10,405 bases of DNA from contig JFHB01000400.1 of the NCBI GenBank assembly GCA_000729835.1, positions 1 through 10,405 on the forward strand. Reading direction: 5' to 3'. Positions within the stretch are counted from its first letter, which is position 1; every line of letters begins with the position of its first letter. This stretch comes from Atkinsonella hypoxylon (lineage: Eukaryota > Ascomycota > Sordariomycetes > Hypocreales > Clavicipitaceae). Of this stretch, positions 1 through 8,640 are shown one piece after another. A program made the position numbers and the translations under genes. The notes beneath the pieces were generated by a model. The model saw only the letters and a program-made list of their open reading frames with translations, was not told where the DNA came from and made no database searches.

Positions 1-2
1 TA

Positions 3-640
3 GCCTTTATAGTGTAGATTAAAACTCTAATAGAAAGAAAAGAATAAGTTATAGTTAATATAAGGCTGCTTAATAGTGTAGTAATGCTAAATATATACCT
101 CTTACTAGATTAATTAAACATTATAGTAGATATATATAGTAAGAAGATATTTTTACTCTTTAATATATTAGGGTTTTTCTACTAACTTTCTATAAAATAA
201 AAGTATTAATCTTATATAATAGTAATATTAAAATAAGGATTAAAAGCATTAAATATAGTGCTTATAGGCTTTAAGAATATACTAGCTTTTGCTTAATAGT
301 ATATAAACTAATTATTTTAAAAGTATTAGTATTTTATATAAATCTATATTAATAACATTATTATATTCTTTAACTCTACTAAAAACTACCTTATATACCT
401 TAATATAGTCTTATTAATTCTAGAGAAAAATAAGTTAATAATAGCTATAAAGAAGTTATTTATAAGCTATTTAGCTATTTAGCTGTTAGGTTTTATTATT
501 AATAGTAATAGAATTATTAATATAAATAATAGGCTAAAAGCTTTTTAAAAACTTAAGTTTTTAGTAAATTTTATAAATCTAAAGACCTTTATTAATATAG
601 CTAGCTTTTTATAGAAAAGTATTCTATAGTTTAATATATA
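3..640 (+). other. Degraded reverse transcriptase domain of the Gypsy pol
   Basis: Within the pol frame the text follows the Gypsy RT order: a V-I-V-(D)-x-R-x-L-N block near 48-77, a Y-P-L-P-like segment near 96-107 (now YLLL, as CCA became CTA), the first catalytic block K-I-F-x-L-F-N-I at 144-167, a G-F-K-N-x-x-A-F-A segment near 270-295, the active-site box Y-I-N-N-I-I-I-F at 345-368, then L-L-G-F-I-I near 486-503. All three catalytic aspartates read as Asn: AAT at 162-164, AAT at 351-353 and AAC at 354-356. Each sits after a T, where TGA has become TAA. The N-terminal part of the domain is cut by the window edge. Confidence 0.88.
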
Positions 641-839
641 AATTTACTTACTATAGAAATAAAAGACTACTTTACTATAAAAGCTTTATAAGAAAGGCTT
701 AGCTAATAGTTTACTAAAACTAATATACTAAAAGAAAGCTTAAGAAGTAATATTTTTGCTAAAACCTAAAGAAAAGAAGGTATTTTAAGAGGTAAAGGTA
801 TACCTTAATAAAAACACTATTCTATAGTACTATAACTCT

Positions 840-1290
840 AGTAAGTATTTATTCTTTAAAGTTAACGCTTATAAGAAAGAATTTAGGCTCTTTATCTTCT
901 AGCTTATAGGTAAATAGAATAGTTATAGTATATCTAATAAAGATATTAAAAATAATTAGCTTTAACTAATTCTCTTCCTCTTAAAATACACTTTTAACCT
1001 AAAGAAATACTATAGATTAACTAAGGTAAAGGTAGCTATAATTATATAAAGTGTTTAAAAGCTATAGAAAATAGTTTAATCTAACTACTATACTATTAAT
1101 ATTATTATAGACTACTTATTAGCAAAAGAGATTATTAAATATACCTTACTTACTATAATAAATCTAGATAAAGTTAACCTAAAATTAGCTAAAGTAGCTA
1201 ATTATCTATTATAATTTAACCTAAGAGTCTTCTATATACTAGAAGTGCTAAATGTAGTGCTAAATACACTCTTTAGGTTACTAGTTATAG
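840..1290 (+). other. Degraded RNase H domain of the Gypsy pol
   Basis: The segment starts with a block matching the Gypsy RNase H entry (F-x-V-D-A-x-K-x-F-G); the catalytic Asp codon at 864-866 now reads AAC (Asn). It continues through N-I-I-I-D near 1105-1122 and a T-x-L-T-T-x-N-L-D-K block near 1146-1172, then L-x-L-A-x-x-A-N-Y-L and F-x-L-R-V near 1182-1230. It closes with the diagnostic end motif N-V-V-P-D-A-L-S-R-L, here read with Leu for Pro and Asn for Asp (about 1248-1280). Frame and order agree with the preceding RT and following integrase. Confidence 0.88.
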
Positions 1291-1499
1291 TTTTATACTA
1301 AAAGAAGGCTTATAACAGTAAATTTAATAAGCTTAATATAAGTGTATTTTTCGCTAAAGAATATAGCGCTATAGTAGTATTAAATAAAGGTTTAAAAAAG
1401 GAAATTATTTAAGGCTATAGTTTTAATCTAAAGCTTAGTAGAATTATAGAAAGTATTAAGAACTTTTATAAAAAGTAAAATTAGTAAAATTAATAAAGA

Positions 1500-2520
1500 A
1501 GACTAAGGATTCTACTGTATAGATAGACCCTATAAGACAATAGACTTTTATACTATTATAATAGAAAAGGCTTATTCTAACTGTATATACCTATAAAGGT
1601 TGTAGAATTTATCCTTAAAATAGTCTATAATAATTAGAACTATTTTAGCGCCTATAGAATAGCAGTAGAATTATAGGCAGTTTACTTTCTATAGATATAT
1701 AAGTAAATTTAAGCCTATATTGCTTACTGCTGTATCTATAAAGAAAACGCAATTAACTACAGTAAGCTACTAAAGAAATTAAGGTTATTAAAGTTAGTTC
1801 TAACTTCTTTTTATATAATTTTACTTAATTTTATTATTAATATACCTAAAGTTAGCTTAATAAACACTTTATAGCAAAAAGATAAATATAGCTTCTATAA
1901 CTTACTATATTTAGTAAATTATCTATTTAGTAAGTAAATAATCCTTATACTTAAGTATATAATATATATAGTAGAAATTTAGGTAGAACTACTCTTATAG
2001 ATACTGTATTTATTAAACTAAAGCCTTCTTAAGTAAATTATAAGTAACTAAGATCTAAAGTTTATTTCTAATGTTTAAAGAAGTATATTTACCTAAATTA
2101 GAAGTAAATTGCTTATAGCTACAGCTTACTACCTATAGATAAATAGAATAGCTAAATAGAAGAATTAAATAGTTATTATTGCTGTTTAATACTATATAGT
2201 TATAAATCTAAATACACTATAGACTGTAATACTTTTAGTACTATAGCACTAACTTAATAATATAGTAGCAGCTAATATAGGGATTTCCTTTAATAAACTT
2301 ATATATAGTTTCTAACTAGCTACTGTTGTTAATTTAATCTAATTAAATAACGTTTCTAGTAATAGAATAAATATAAGCAATATAGCTGTACTTTAGAAGC
2401 TATACTAGCAAAAGGTAGAAATAGCTATTAATATAGTAAATACCTTAAGTAAGATTAAATATAACGCTTAGTATAAGCCTATTAACATTAAAGTAAGGGA
2501 TATAGTCTACCTATAATTAC
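1500..2520 (+). other. Degraded integrase domain of the Gypsy pol
   Basis: The zinc-binding region is at about 1620-1760 (Y-x-x-x-N-Y-F for H-x3-H, then Y-C-C near 1725). The catalytic core begins with a block like F-H-T-I-S-L-D-F-I-L at 1809-1838, where the first catalytic Asp codon is AAT (1827-1829). The second, in an SDRD-like motif, is AAC at 2046-2048. The Glu after the Y-H-P-Q-T-D-G-like segment (2127-2147) is AAA (Lys) at 2154-2156. All three catalytic carboxylates are therefore gone. The C-terminal part carries the Gypsy post-core signature (K-P-I-N-I-K-V-x-D-x-V-Y-L, about 2475-2515) followed by a degraded L-D-L-P-P-D-L-x-I-H-P-V-V-like segment at 2625-2660. Confidence 0.9.
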
Positions 2521-2756
2521 ACTAAGAATATATATTTCTAGAAAAGCTAAAAAAGAAATAGTCTTCTTAATAAGTAAAGCTATATAAGGTTTTTATAAAA
2601 GTAAGCTTATTATTGTTTTACCTAGATTTCCTACTAGATTTATATATATATCTAGTAGTATTAGTAGCTTACCTTTAGAAGCTAAGATAAAGTAAAGACT
2701 CTTTTAACTAAAAAGAGTAACTACTACTACTAATTATAATAGAAGGGTTTAGTATA

Positions 2757-2945
2757 GAGAACTATTAGAAAATTAAGTAAATTTATACCTATTAAATTTA
2801 ACGTTTCTATAGTAGGTTAAGTAAGCTATATTTAAAATTCCTTATATAATAGAAAGAGTTCTTTACTAAAAATAACTAATAGATTTCTAAAGATAAGCTT
2901 AAAGTTAATACTTCTAAAATTATAAATAAATATCTATAGAAGCAC
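2757..2945 (+). other. Degraded chromodomain at the Gypsy pol C terminus
   Basis: Chromodomains at this position tether chromoviral integrase to modified histones and steer insertion into heterochromatin. In frame I read E-N-Y-*-x-I-K at 2757-2777, then (x)-*-K-E-F at 2847-2861, corresponding to the R-W-K-G-F/Y core with the Trp codon TGG now TAG (2850-2852). N-N-*-*-I follows at 2871-2885, corresponding to N-x-W-x-P with a second Trp lost at 2880. The tail x-x-S-K-I-I-N-K-Y (2910-2933) resembles the closing helix. Spacing of the aromatic positions fits the family. The assignment rests on these few positions, so it is less certain than RT or integrase. Confidence 0.65.
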
Positions 2946-3002
2946 TCTATAAATTAAAAAGAAGAGTATTAACGTTATTAAAAAGGTAATATAGCCTACT
3001 AA

Positions 3003-3396
3003 AAAACCCTAAATTAGCTAGTAAAAGCTTACTACTAACTCTTTTTTTTATAAGTCTTAATTTCCTTTATTATATAATAGATTATTTAAATCTTTTAGTA
3101 TCTCTTTCCTTATTTCCTTATTTATTATTATTAAAACTATTAAAATTAACCTATATTATAGAATTATAGAAGATTAAGAAGAAAACACCTATAAATCTAT
3201 ATACTGTTATTTTAATCTACTTTTTCTGTAAATTTACCTTTACTTTTACGAATTTTTATGCTTTTTACTATATAACCTTTTTCTTACACCTTTATATATT
3301 ATAAAGTCTTTATAAATTTATTAATACTATTATAGCTACTGCTCTTTCTATCCCTTTAGGCTGTTATTTAGCTACTTTTAATAGTTAAACACTAAA
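3003..3396. other. Gene-free pyrimidine-rich stretch; candidate LTR or spacer
   Basis: About 390 bases between the Gypsy pol and the next degraded frame. The plus strand has runs of T and C (for example 3051-3115 and 3222-3300) and no coding-like text in the pol frame. Size and place would suit the 3' LTR of the left element or an LTR shared with a second copy, but I see no clear TG...CA ends, primer-binding site or polypurine tract. Ends of TG/CA type could have been changed by the hypermutation. Confidence 0.25.
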
Positions 3397-5511
3397 ATAC
3401 TACACTAAGAGCAATAGACTACCTATAGAGTAAATTCCTATAGCCTATAGAACTAACTAGCCTCTATAGAGCTACTTCTAGCCCTTTTTATTCTCTCTAT
3501 AGAAAATCTACTACTATTATTCTTTTTTTCTAGTAGTTTAGAATTATTAATTCTAATAAACCTAAATAGCTTATTCTAAGAAAAGAATAATAATAGTAAC
3601 TATACTTAAGCTATAATACTGCTACTATTTAAACCTAAAGAAGAATATATTACTTCTAATATATATATTAATTATAATAATAGTTCTAACGCTAAGAGTA
3701 AAGGTTTTAAGTTTAAAGAGTAAAAATATAACTATAAAGGTAATATAGTAGCTATAGAGCTAAATAATATTAAAACTTATCTTATATTACTTAATTTCTA
3801 CTGCCTATATAGCACTTTTAGTAGGCTTAAAAGTGCTAAAGGCACCCTAAAAGTTAATAAGTTTATCTTTAGCACTATTTCTATAGAAATTAAAGATAAT
3901 ATTAATATTACTAATATAGAGCCTATTATAGAAGACTATAGTTAGTATTGCTATACTAATAGAGCTAAAGAAAAGGTATAGAATATAGAAAATACTATTT
4001 ATACTTATACCTATAAATTTACTCTTAAAGGTAGTATAATAAATAAAACTAGCATTAAGGTCTCTAAAGATAATATATATTACTTACTCTAGTAGAATAT
4101 AGTAATATATATCTTTAGGATTTATAATAACTATAAAGTAAAGCGCTAGAACTAGCAATATAAAGGTAAGAATGCTAAAGTATCTATAGGTAATACTAGA
4201 GTAACTAGAAGAGGCAAGATATAGGCAAAAGCAGCTACTACTATATACTACAGTAGTAATATAGTAAAAAGAGGTAAAGAAACTATTACTATAGATTTAT
4301 CTATTAGTTTACTGTTATAAGTAGTGTTACTTACTATTTACTTCTTTAATAAATTTAGTAGAATTAATAGCACTATTATAGGTGCCTTAGCTAGTATTAG
4401 CTATATAGACTTACTCTTTATTCTATTAGCTAAGGTGTAATTCTAGAGCTAGTGTAATAGTTTTCTTTAGAAGAAGTATAAATTTAACGCTAAAGAAATA
4501 ATTAAAGTCTACCTTAAGGACACTTCTATAGGTAGTAACACTATATAGAAGCAACTTAACCTCTATATTGCTAAAATTAATAAGTTAAATAAAAAGATTA
4601 ACTAGGTTAAAATAGAGGCTAAAGAAGGTCTATTTAATAAGTAGTTTAATAAATTATAAACTACTATCTATAGTATATATAACTAACTAAATAGTATAAG
4701 TTAATTTAATAAAGGTATTAATAATATTATTAATAAAAACAAAACCTTACTAAAGGTTGCTAGCAATATTAATATACTATAGGCAGAAAGTAAACGCTTA
4801 TAACATAAAATTAACTATATTTATATAGACTTCTTAGAACGCTTAGCTAACTAGCTTATTGCTATATAAGGCCTCTTTAGTAATAGATTTAGCACTATTT
4901 AATATAGAAGAAGTGCTTAGTTTATACTAATTAACCTATCTTTAATGCGTTTCTCTCTATTAATTCTATAAAAAATACCTTCTACAGTAAAGCTAATGCT
5001 AACTAAGGTAAAAACGCTAACTAAGAGGCTAGCTATAGATAAACTAATAGAAATACCTACTAAGCGTAAAACTAGCGCCTTTTAGGTAAAACTCTCTCTA
5101 AAGCTGCTAGAAACATCCTTTAGCTTTACTTTCTAGAAAGAACTAATAGCTTACTATAACTAACTAATAATTTACTGCTATTACTAATGCTTAAGGATTA
5201 GAATAGGCTGTATATATATAAAGAAATACACTAAAGGGATTTAACAGAAAATTTACTTTAATATAGATTAATTTTTAATGCTTTTAATACTATATAGAAT
5301 AATCTTATATAAAGAATATACTATATAGATTTAATAAATTAGCTTTATTATATAAGATTAATTTATAGGATTTAATATTATCTAGAATAATTTTACGTAA
5401 CTTTACTTATATATAGAATATAGAATAAGCTTTAATGCTCTATTAGGTTTAAGGAAATCCGTTAATTTAATATATAGATTTAATAGTTACTAGATTATAA
5501 GTGTAATTTAA
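3397..5511 (+). pseudogene. Long degraded reading frame of unknown function; possible Gypsy gag/ORF1
   Basis: About 700 codons in one frame (codons starting at positions 1 modulo 3), interrupted only by TAA/TAG, with clear coding texture: varied residues between stops and charged stretches. I do not recognise a family. In order it shows an N-terminal part rich in Leu codons CTA/TTA that may once have been Pro/Ser (3440-3640), a long Lys/Asn/Ile-rich middle (3640-4300), a heptad-like Lys/Asn/Leu region suggestive of a coiled coil (about 4540-4880), a basic Thr/Lys/Pro-like stretch (4960-5100), and three Cys codons at 5176, 5188 and 5209. Lys and Asn may partly be former Glu and Asp. Its place after a pol and a possible LTR suggests gag of a tandem element, but an extra downstream ORF is equally open. 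The start is arbitrary (an ATA that could have been ATG); the end is an in-frame TAA. Confidence 0.45.
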
Positions 5512-5549
5512 GCATTATAAGTGCATAGGAAAATACATAAATATAGCAA

Positions 5550-5981
5550 CCTACGCTGTAGATTGCATTATAACAACAACAATATATACTTACGCAATAA
5601 AATAATAACTACCTTTTTACGCCTTTTATAACAGCTAGATTAACAAGTTATTTAGTTTAATCTAATATGCCTTCTAATAACTAACACTTAATTTTTAGAA
5701 CAGCTAGAACAGCTAATCTTTTTTGTAAAGGCAGCACTTATTATAGAATAATTATATAGACCTATAGGTTACTAGTGTATATAACTGCAATTATATATAA
5801 GTAGTTAGAAGCAACACTTAGGTAGTTAGATTGAACAATTAACTATTATTTACTAGAATACTATTACTAGATGCTCCTTACAGCAACTCTTACGACTTCT
5901 CTCACGAATCTTTGCATAACCTGTTGAATCCAACAACCTATTGTTACTTCCAACAAACCTACGTCGGATCACACCGTAACA
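5550..5981 (-). repeat. Candidate Copia LTR (or solo LTR) joined to truncated integrase
   Basis: The integrase reading of the neighbouring Copia element ends abruptly near 5982. On the minus strand the next bases are TGTTACGGTGTG, a plausible LTR start of TG type. TGTTGG occurs again at 5955 and 5935 (minus strand), so the exact start is uncertain. About 100 bases next to the junction are unusually rich in CpG and unmutated CCA/TCA, then the sequence fades to AT-rich by 5830. The far end near 5550-5580 (AAC repeats on the plus strand) is only a guess. I found no second copy of this sequence in the window, so LTR identity is inferred from position and the TGTT start. Confidence 0.35.
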
Positions 5982-8098
5982 GTTCTGTTGTATAAGAACG
6001 TTGCTGTTTTCTAGAGTTTAGGCCATAATTCGGAAGGTAAATTCGAGGAAAGCTGTAAGGTCCTAGCTTTAGTAGCTATTATACCCCCCAATCTTTTAGC
6101 TTAACCGTTTTAGGCTAAGGTATATAGTGCTGTTAGCTTGTCTTCGATTCCTTATTGCTGGATCTAGGTTGTGTAGTCTTGTTGAAGACCTCTTTCGTTA
6201 TCTTAATAGATAATATAGATATCTAGTTGCTACTGTCTCTTTATATAGTTGTTAAAGACTTTAAGCTTTAAGACTAACTCTTGTTAAGTTAAAGAAAATA
6301 AAGGATAATATATAATTATCTTTGTGAAATTATCCTTAATTAGGAGAGCTAAATTAGAACTATTATATCCTTATTCTAGCTTAAAGATATTAATAAAGAC
6401 TTTCTAGAAGGGCCTAGGACTAGAGCCTAGAGGAGGTTCTCTATTGATTTTCCTAGTTGCCTTTAAAAGAGAACAAGCTTTACATTTAATTTTTGTAAAT
6501 CCAGTGACCTTAGCTTCTGTAGTTGCTTCTACTAGGTGTTTAAGAGCTTCCTTATTAGGATGCTCTAATTATTAATGCTATAGGTCTGCTGAAGCTAAGG
6601 AAGTTAAAAAGGAACTAATAGGTTAATTGTTGATTTCGTTAAATTCAATAGTTAGTTGCCTATAGTTCCTTGTTGTTTAAAAGAGGTTGCTTAAGTCTTT
6701 TATAACCTAATCTGTCTTTAGATTCCAGTTGTATCCAGCTTGTAGAAGCTTATCTAGGCTTGCTACATTAGTGTAGAATGTAGGAACGAAGGCAACCTGT
6801 TGAAGTTAGAAGAGTTCTTTGTTAGTTCTAACAAGAACGCAGCTATATCCTAGAATAGAAAGGCTTAAATCTCCAGCAAAGATCTATTGTGTTGTAGTAG
6901 CTTCCTTATAATCTAATAACCTATCTAGGTTATTAGTTATATAGATGTTAGAGCTAGAATTAAGAATCTAGGAGTCCCTTAGAGGATAAGGGGTATTAGA
7001 ATTACTAAAAGAAGAAGATAGATTAGTAAAGGCAGAACTAATAACTGGATTTAAGGAAGAAGAAGATAAAGAGGATCCCTTAGGAAGAACATTGTTGCTA
7101 ATAGACAGGTTATCCTTTTTTAATGTATATATTACTTTCTTTATTAACTTATTGTTCTTAAGCTTTTGTTAAATAAACTTAATAGTCTTGTTGTTAGGTT
7201 TCTAGTCTTTTAGTCTGTTGTTGCTCACTAAGTAATAACACTTACTATACTTATAAGACTTTCTATAGATATATATAGGATTTAAATTCGAATTTAGTAG
7301 ATTTAGCTGTTTTAAAGAAGAAGGAGTTTTCTAGTCCTAGAAGCTAGCAAAGAATCCGTTATTATTAGCCTTTATTTAGCTTTTAAAAAGATCTACAATT
7401 TAGTGGCTATCTAGTATCTTTTTCTTCTAATTAGGCTTATTAGAGATCAATTTATCTCTAATTCTGTTGTGCTAATAGGTTAAAAAGGAAGGGTTAATTT
7501 ACTAAATAGCATCAAGGAAGTCTAAAGTTAGCTAAAGATTGTAGGTATCTAGAAGATTGATTTACTGTGCTTCTAAGAGTACCTTCTTGTAGGAAGCAAT
7601 AAATTCCTTTATCTTAGTTCTAGAGGGGCTCTTTAATATAGCTTTATATTAAGAGAGTACTTCTTTTTTGTTGTCCTAAGATGTTAGCTTTAATTATTAT
7701 TAAAGAAGAAGGATCTACTTAGCAATATTATGCTTATAGCTAATAGTTTTGTAGTAGTTATTAACTGTTTTAACTATCTATTGTTAAATGCTGTTAAGGG
7801 CCTTCTTCTAGTTGTAGTAGTCTTAGATCTTTATTTAATATTATATGTAGAGGAACTGTAGAATAGAGAATTTATAGTTGTCTAAATCTCCTACTACAGT
7901 AACCTTTTTGTTAACATCCTTAGGTATTAGTTCTTATAGCTTAGTTAGTTCCTCTTTATTGTTCTCTGCTGGATCTAGGTAGCTCTAGACTCTTTTGTTT
8001 GTTGCGTATTTTTTAATAACTAAAATCTAACGATTCTAGTCTCTTACTGTACAAAGTTAGTATTAAGCTGTTAATCTAAGCTCTATAGTGGAATTTAT
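5982..8098 (-). pseudogene. gag-pol: Ty1/Copia gag-protease-integrase polyprotein, RIP-degraded, RT and RNase H missing
   Basis: Remains of a Copia polyprotein, about 705 codons, all in one minus-strand frame (first bases at positions 1 modulo 3). Gag begins near 8098, where ATA may replace ATG. It shows a degraded W-x-x-W-I segment near 8035-8025 and Y-L-D-P-A at about 7985-7970. A Copia-type K-C-Y-Y-L segment sits at 7243-7229. Protease has I-L-N-S-S in place of I-L-D-S/T-G (Asp codon AAT at 6961-6959). The pre-integrase zinc region keeps all ligands: His at 6577 and 6562, Cys at 6484 and 6475. The integrase core follows, reaching the F-L-Y-N-R-T segment at 5998-5984. There the homology stops: the RT, RNase H and stop region expected downstream are absent. 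In-frame TAA/TAG fall mostly where Gln or Trp is expected. It is less heavily mutated than the Gypsy pol. Confidence 0.93.
6000..6600 (-). other. Degraded Copia pre-integrase and integrase core
   Basis: On the minus strand: H-x4-H with L-x-H-P-N-K-E-A-L (6577-6536), then K-C-K-A-C (6487-6473), then the core. The first catalytic Asp codon reads AAT (6391-6389) inside F-I-N-I-F-K-L. The second is an intact GAT at 6202-6200 followed by N-E-R-G. The catalytic Glu after T-A-x-Y-T-x-A-x-N-G is AAA (6097-6095). E-L-W-P near 6034-6023 keeps its Trp codon. The surviving Asp follows an A, the two lost carboxylates followed a T, as the mutational context predicts. Confidence 0.9.
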
Positions 8099-8450
8099 AG
8101 TGAAAATCTAGTAGATTAATCGATAAAGAATCTGTAGTAGAAATCCGGTTTAAAATTGGAGTTAAATTCGCTGTAGAATTCGTTGTTAAAGTTAGTGTAA
8201 ATTTAAGACCAAAAATTAATATTGTACTTTACTATTAGATTTAAAACTAATGCTAAAAGAAAATTAAGAAGTTAATTTAAGGGAATTATTTTATTTTTAA
8301 AGATAAATTTAGAACAGAAGTTAGATTTTAAATTAGAGCAAAATCTATAGTAAAAATTAGGGCGCTTTTAGTAGCGTAACCGCTTAACTTGTTGTTAAAT
8401 TATTGTAAGTGTTATCTCTTTAAAAAGGGGTTAATAACTAACTCCTTCTG
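8099..8450 (-). other. AT-rich leader upstream of the Copia gag
   Basis: About 350 bases between the presumed gag start and the telomere-like tract. No coding frame is evident. The minus strand near 8185-8120 holds loosely repeated GAATT/GGATT elements (GAATTC, GCGAATTT, CCGGATTTC). A CpG-containing short inverted pair AGCG/CGCT lies on the minus strand near 8384-8373. A 5' LTR and primer-binding site would be expected here, but I could not identify either. Confidence 0.3.
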
Positions 8451-8484
8451 CTAACCCTCTAGGGTTGGGGTTAGGGTTAGGGTT
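8451..8484 (+). repeat. Interstitial telomere repeat, inverted pair
   Basis: CTAACCCT (8451-8458), two bases CT, then AGGGTT, GGGGTT, AGGGTT, AGGGTT (8461-8484), followed by A. This is the TTAGGG/CCCTAA telomere repeat of filamentous fungi (and others), in short and slightly degenerate form, with one C-strand unit inverted against the G-strand units. AACCCT-CT-AGGGTT can fold as a six-base-pair hairpin. Confidence 0.85.
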
Positions 8485-8506
8485 AATATTACGTAATTAA
8501 TATTAA
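8483..8506. repeat. Hairpin next to the telomere tract
   Basis: Perfect inverted repeat: TTAATATTA (8483-8491), loop CGTAAT, TAATATTAA (8498-8506). Nine-base-pair AT stem, directly overlapping the last telomere unit. Confidence 0.8.
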
Positions 8507-8513
8507 AGAGGTT

Positions 8514-8640
8514 GTTATTGTAGTAAATAACGGAGAAAATGTTATTGTTGTTAATAACGAGAAAAGATGTTATTGTTGTTAATAACGAGAAATTTATTAT
8601 TGTTGTTAATAATAAGAAAGTTGTTATTGTTGTTAATAAC
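8514..8640. repeat. Minisatellite of five palindromic units, period 27-28
   Basis: Five 18-base units at 8514-8531, 8541-8558, 8569-8586, 8596-8613 and 8623-8640. Starts are spaced 27, 28, 27, 27. The standard unit is GTTATT-GTTGTT-AATAAC, a six-base-pair hairpin with a six-base loop. Unit 1 has loop GTAGTA, and unit 4 reads ATTATT...AATAAT, so both ends changed symmetrically and the stem is kept. Units are joined by 9-10 base purine-rich linkers of the type GAGAAAAGAT. Confidence 0.9.

Larger units (their letters stand above)
3..3002 (+). pseudogene. pol: Ty3/Gypsy (chromovirus-like) pol, RIP-degraded, 5' end outside window
   Basis: Remains of a Gypsy retrotransposon polyprotein, which would copy element RNA to DNA and integrate it. 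All recognisable pieces lie in one frame (codons starting at positions divisible by 3): reverse transcriptase, RNase H, integrase with its HHCC region, the C-terminal basic domain, and a chromodomain. Family resemblance is seen directly: a degraded FDI..AF block at 150-179, YINN in place of YIDD at 345-356, a block like N-V-V-P-D-A-L-S-R-L near 1248-1280, SN.D in place of SDRD at 2043, and YHPQTDG-like text at 2127-2147. The frame holds dozens of TAA/TAG codons but no TGA, and no frameshift was needed across about 1000 codons. Protease and gag would lie left of the window. The last in-frame stops crowd 2955-3002, so the true end is approximate. It cannot encode a functional enzyme. Confidence 0.93.

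Noticed and set aside
4260..4440. Apparent membrane segments in the unidentified frame (Leu/Ile/Val-rich)
   Set aside because: With TCA and CCA fully converted to TTA and CTA, many Leu codons may have been Ser or Pro, and ATA may have been ATG. The hydrophobicity may be an artefact of mutation.
5176..5211. CCHC zinc knuckle that would prove a Gag
   Set aside because: The Cys codons are spaced C-x3-C-x6-C, not C-x2-C-x4-H-x4-C. TGT/TGC codons appear immune to the mutation here, so lost Cys cannot easily be invoked.
1..5831. Alternative genetic code: many in-frame TAA/TAG and no TGA, as in some ciliates where TAA/TAG mean Gln
   Set aside because: The stops fall at expected Trp and Arg sites as well as Gln, TGG is missing altogether, and catalytic Asp/Glu have become Asn/Lys. 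Directed C-to-T mutation explains all of these; a code change does not.
8514..8640. CRISPR-like array
   Set aside because: Linkers are only 9-10 bases and similar to each other, and the context is a eukaryotic repeat region.
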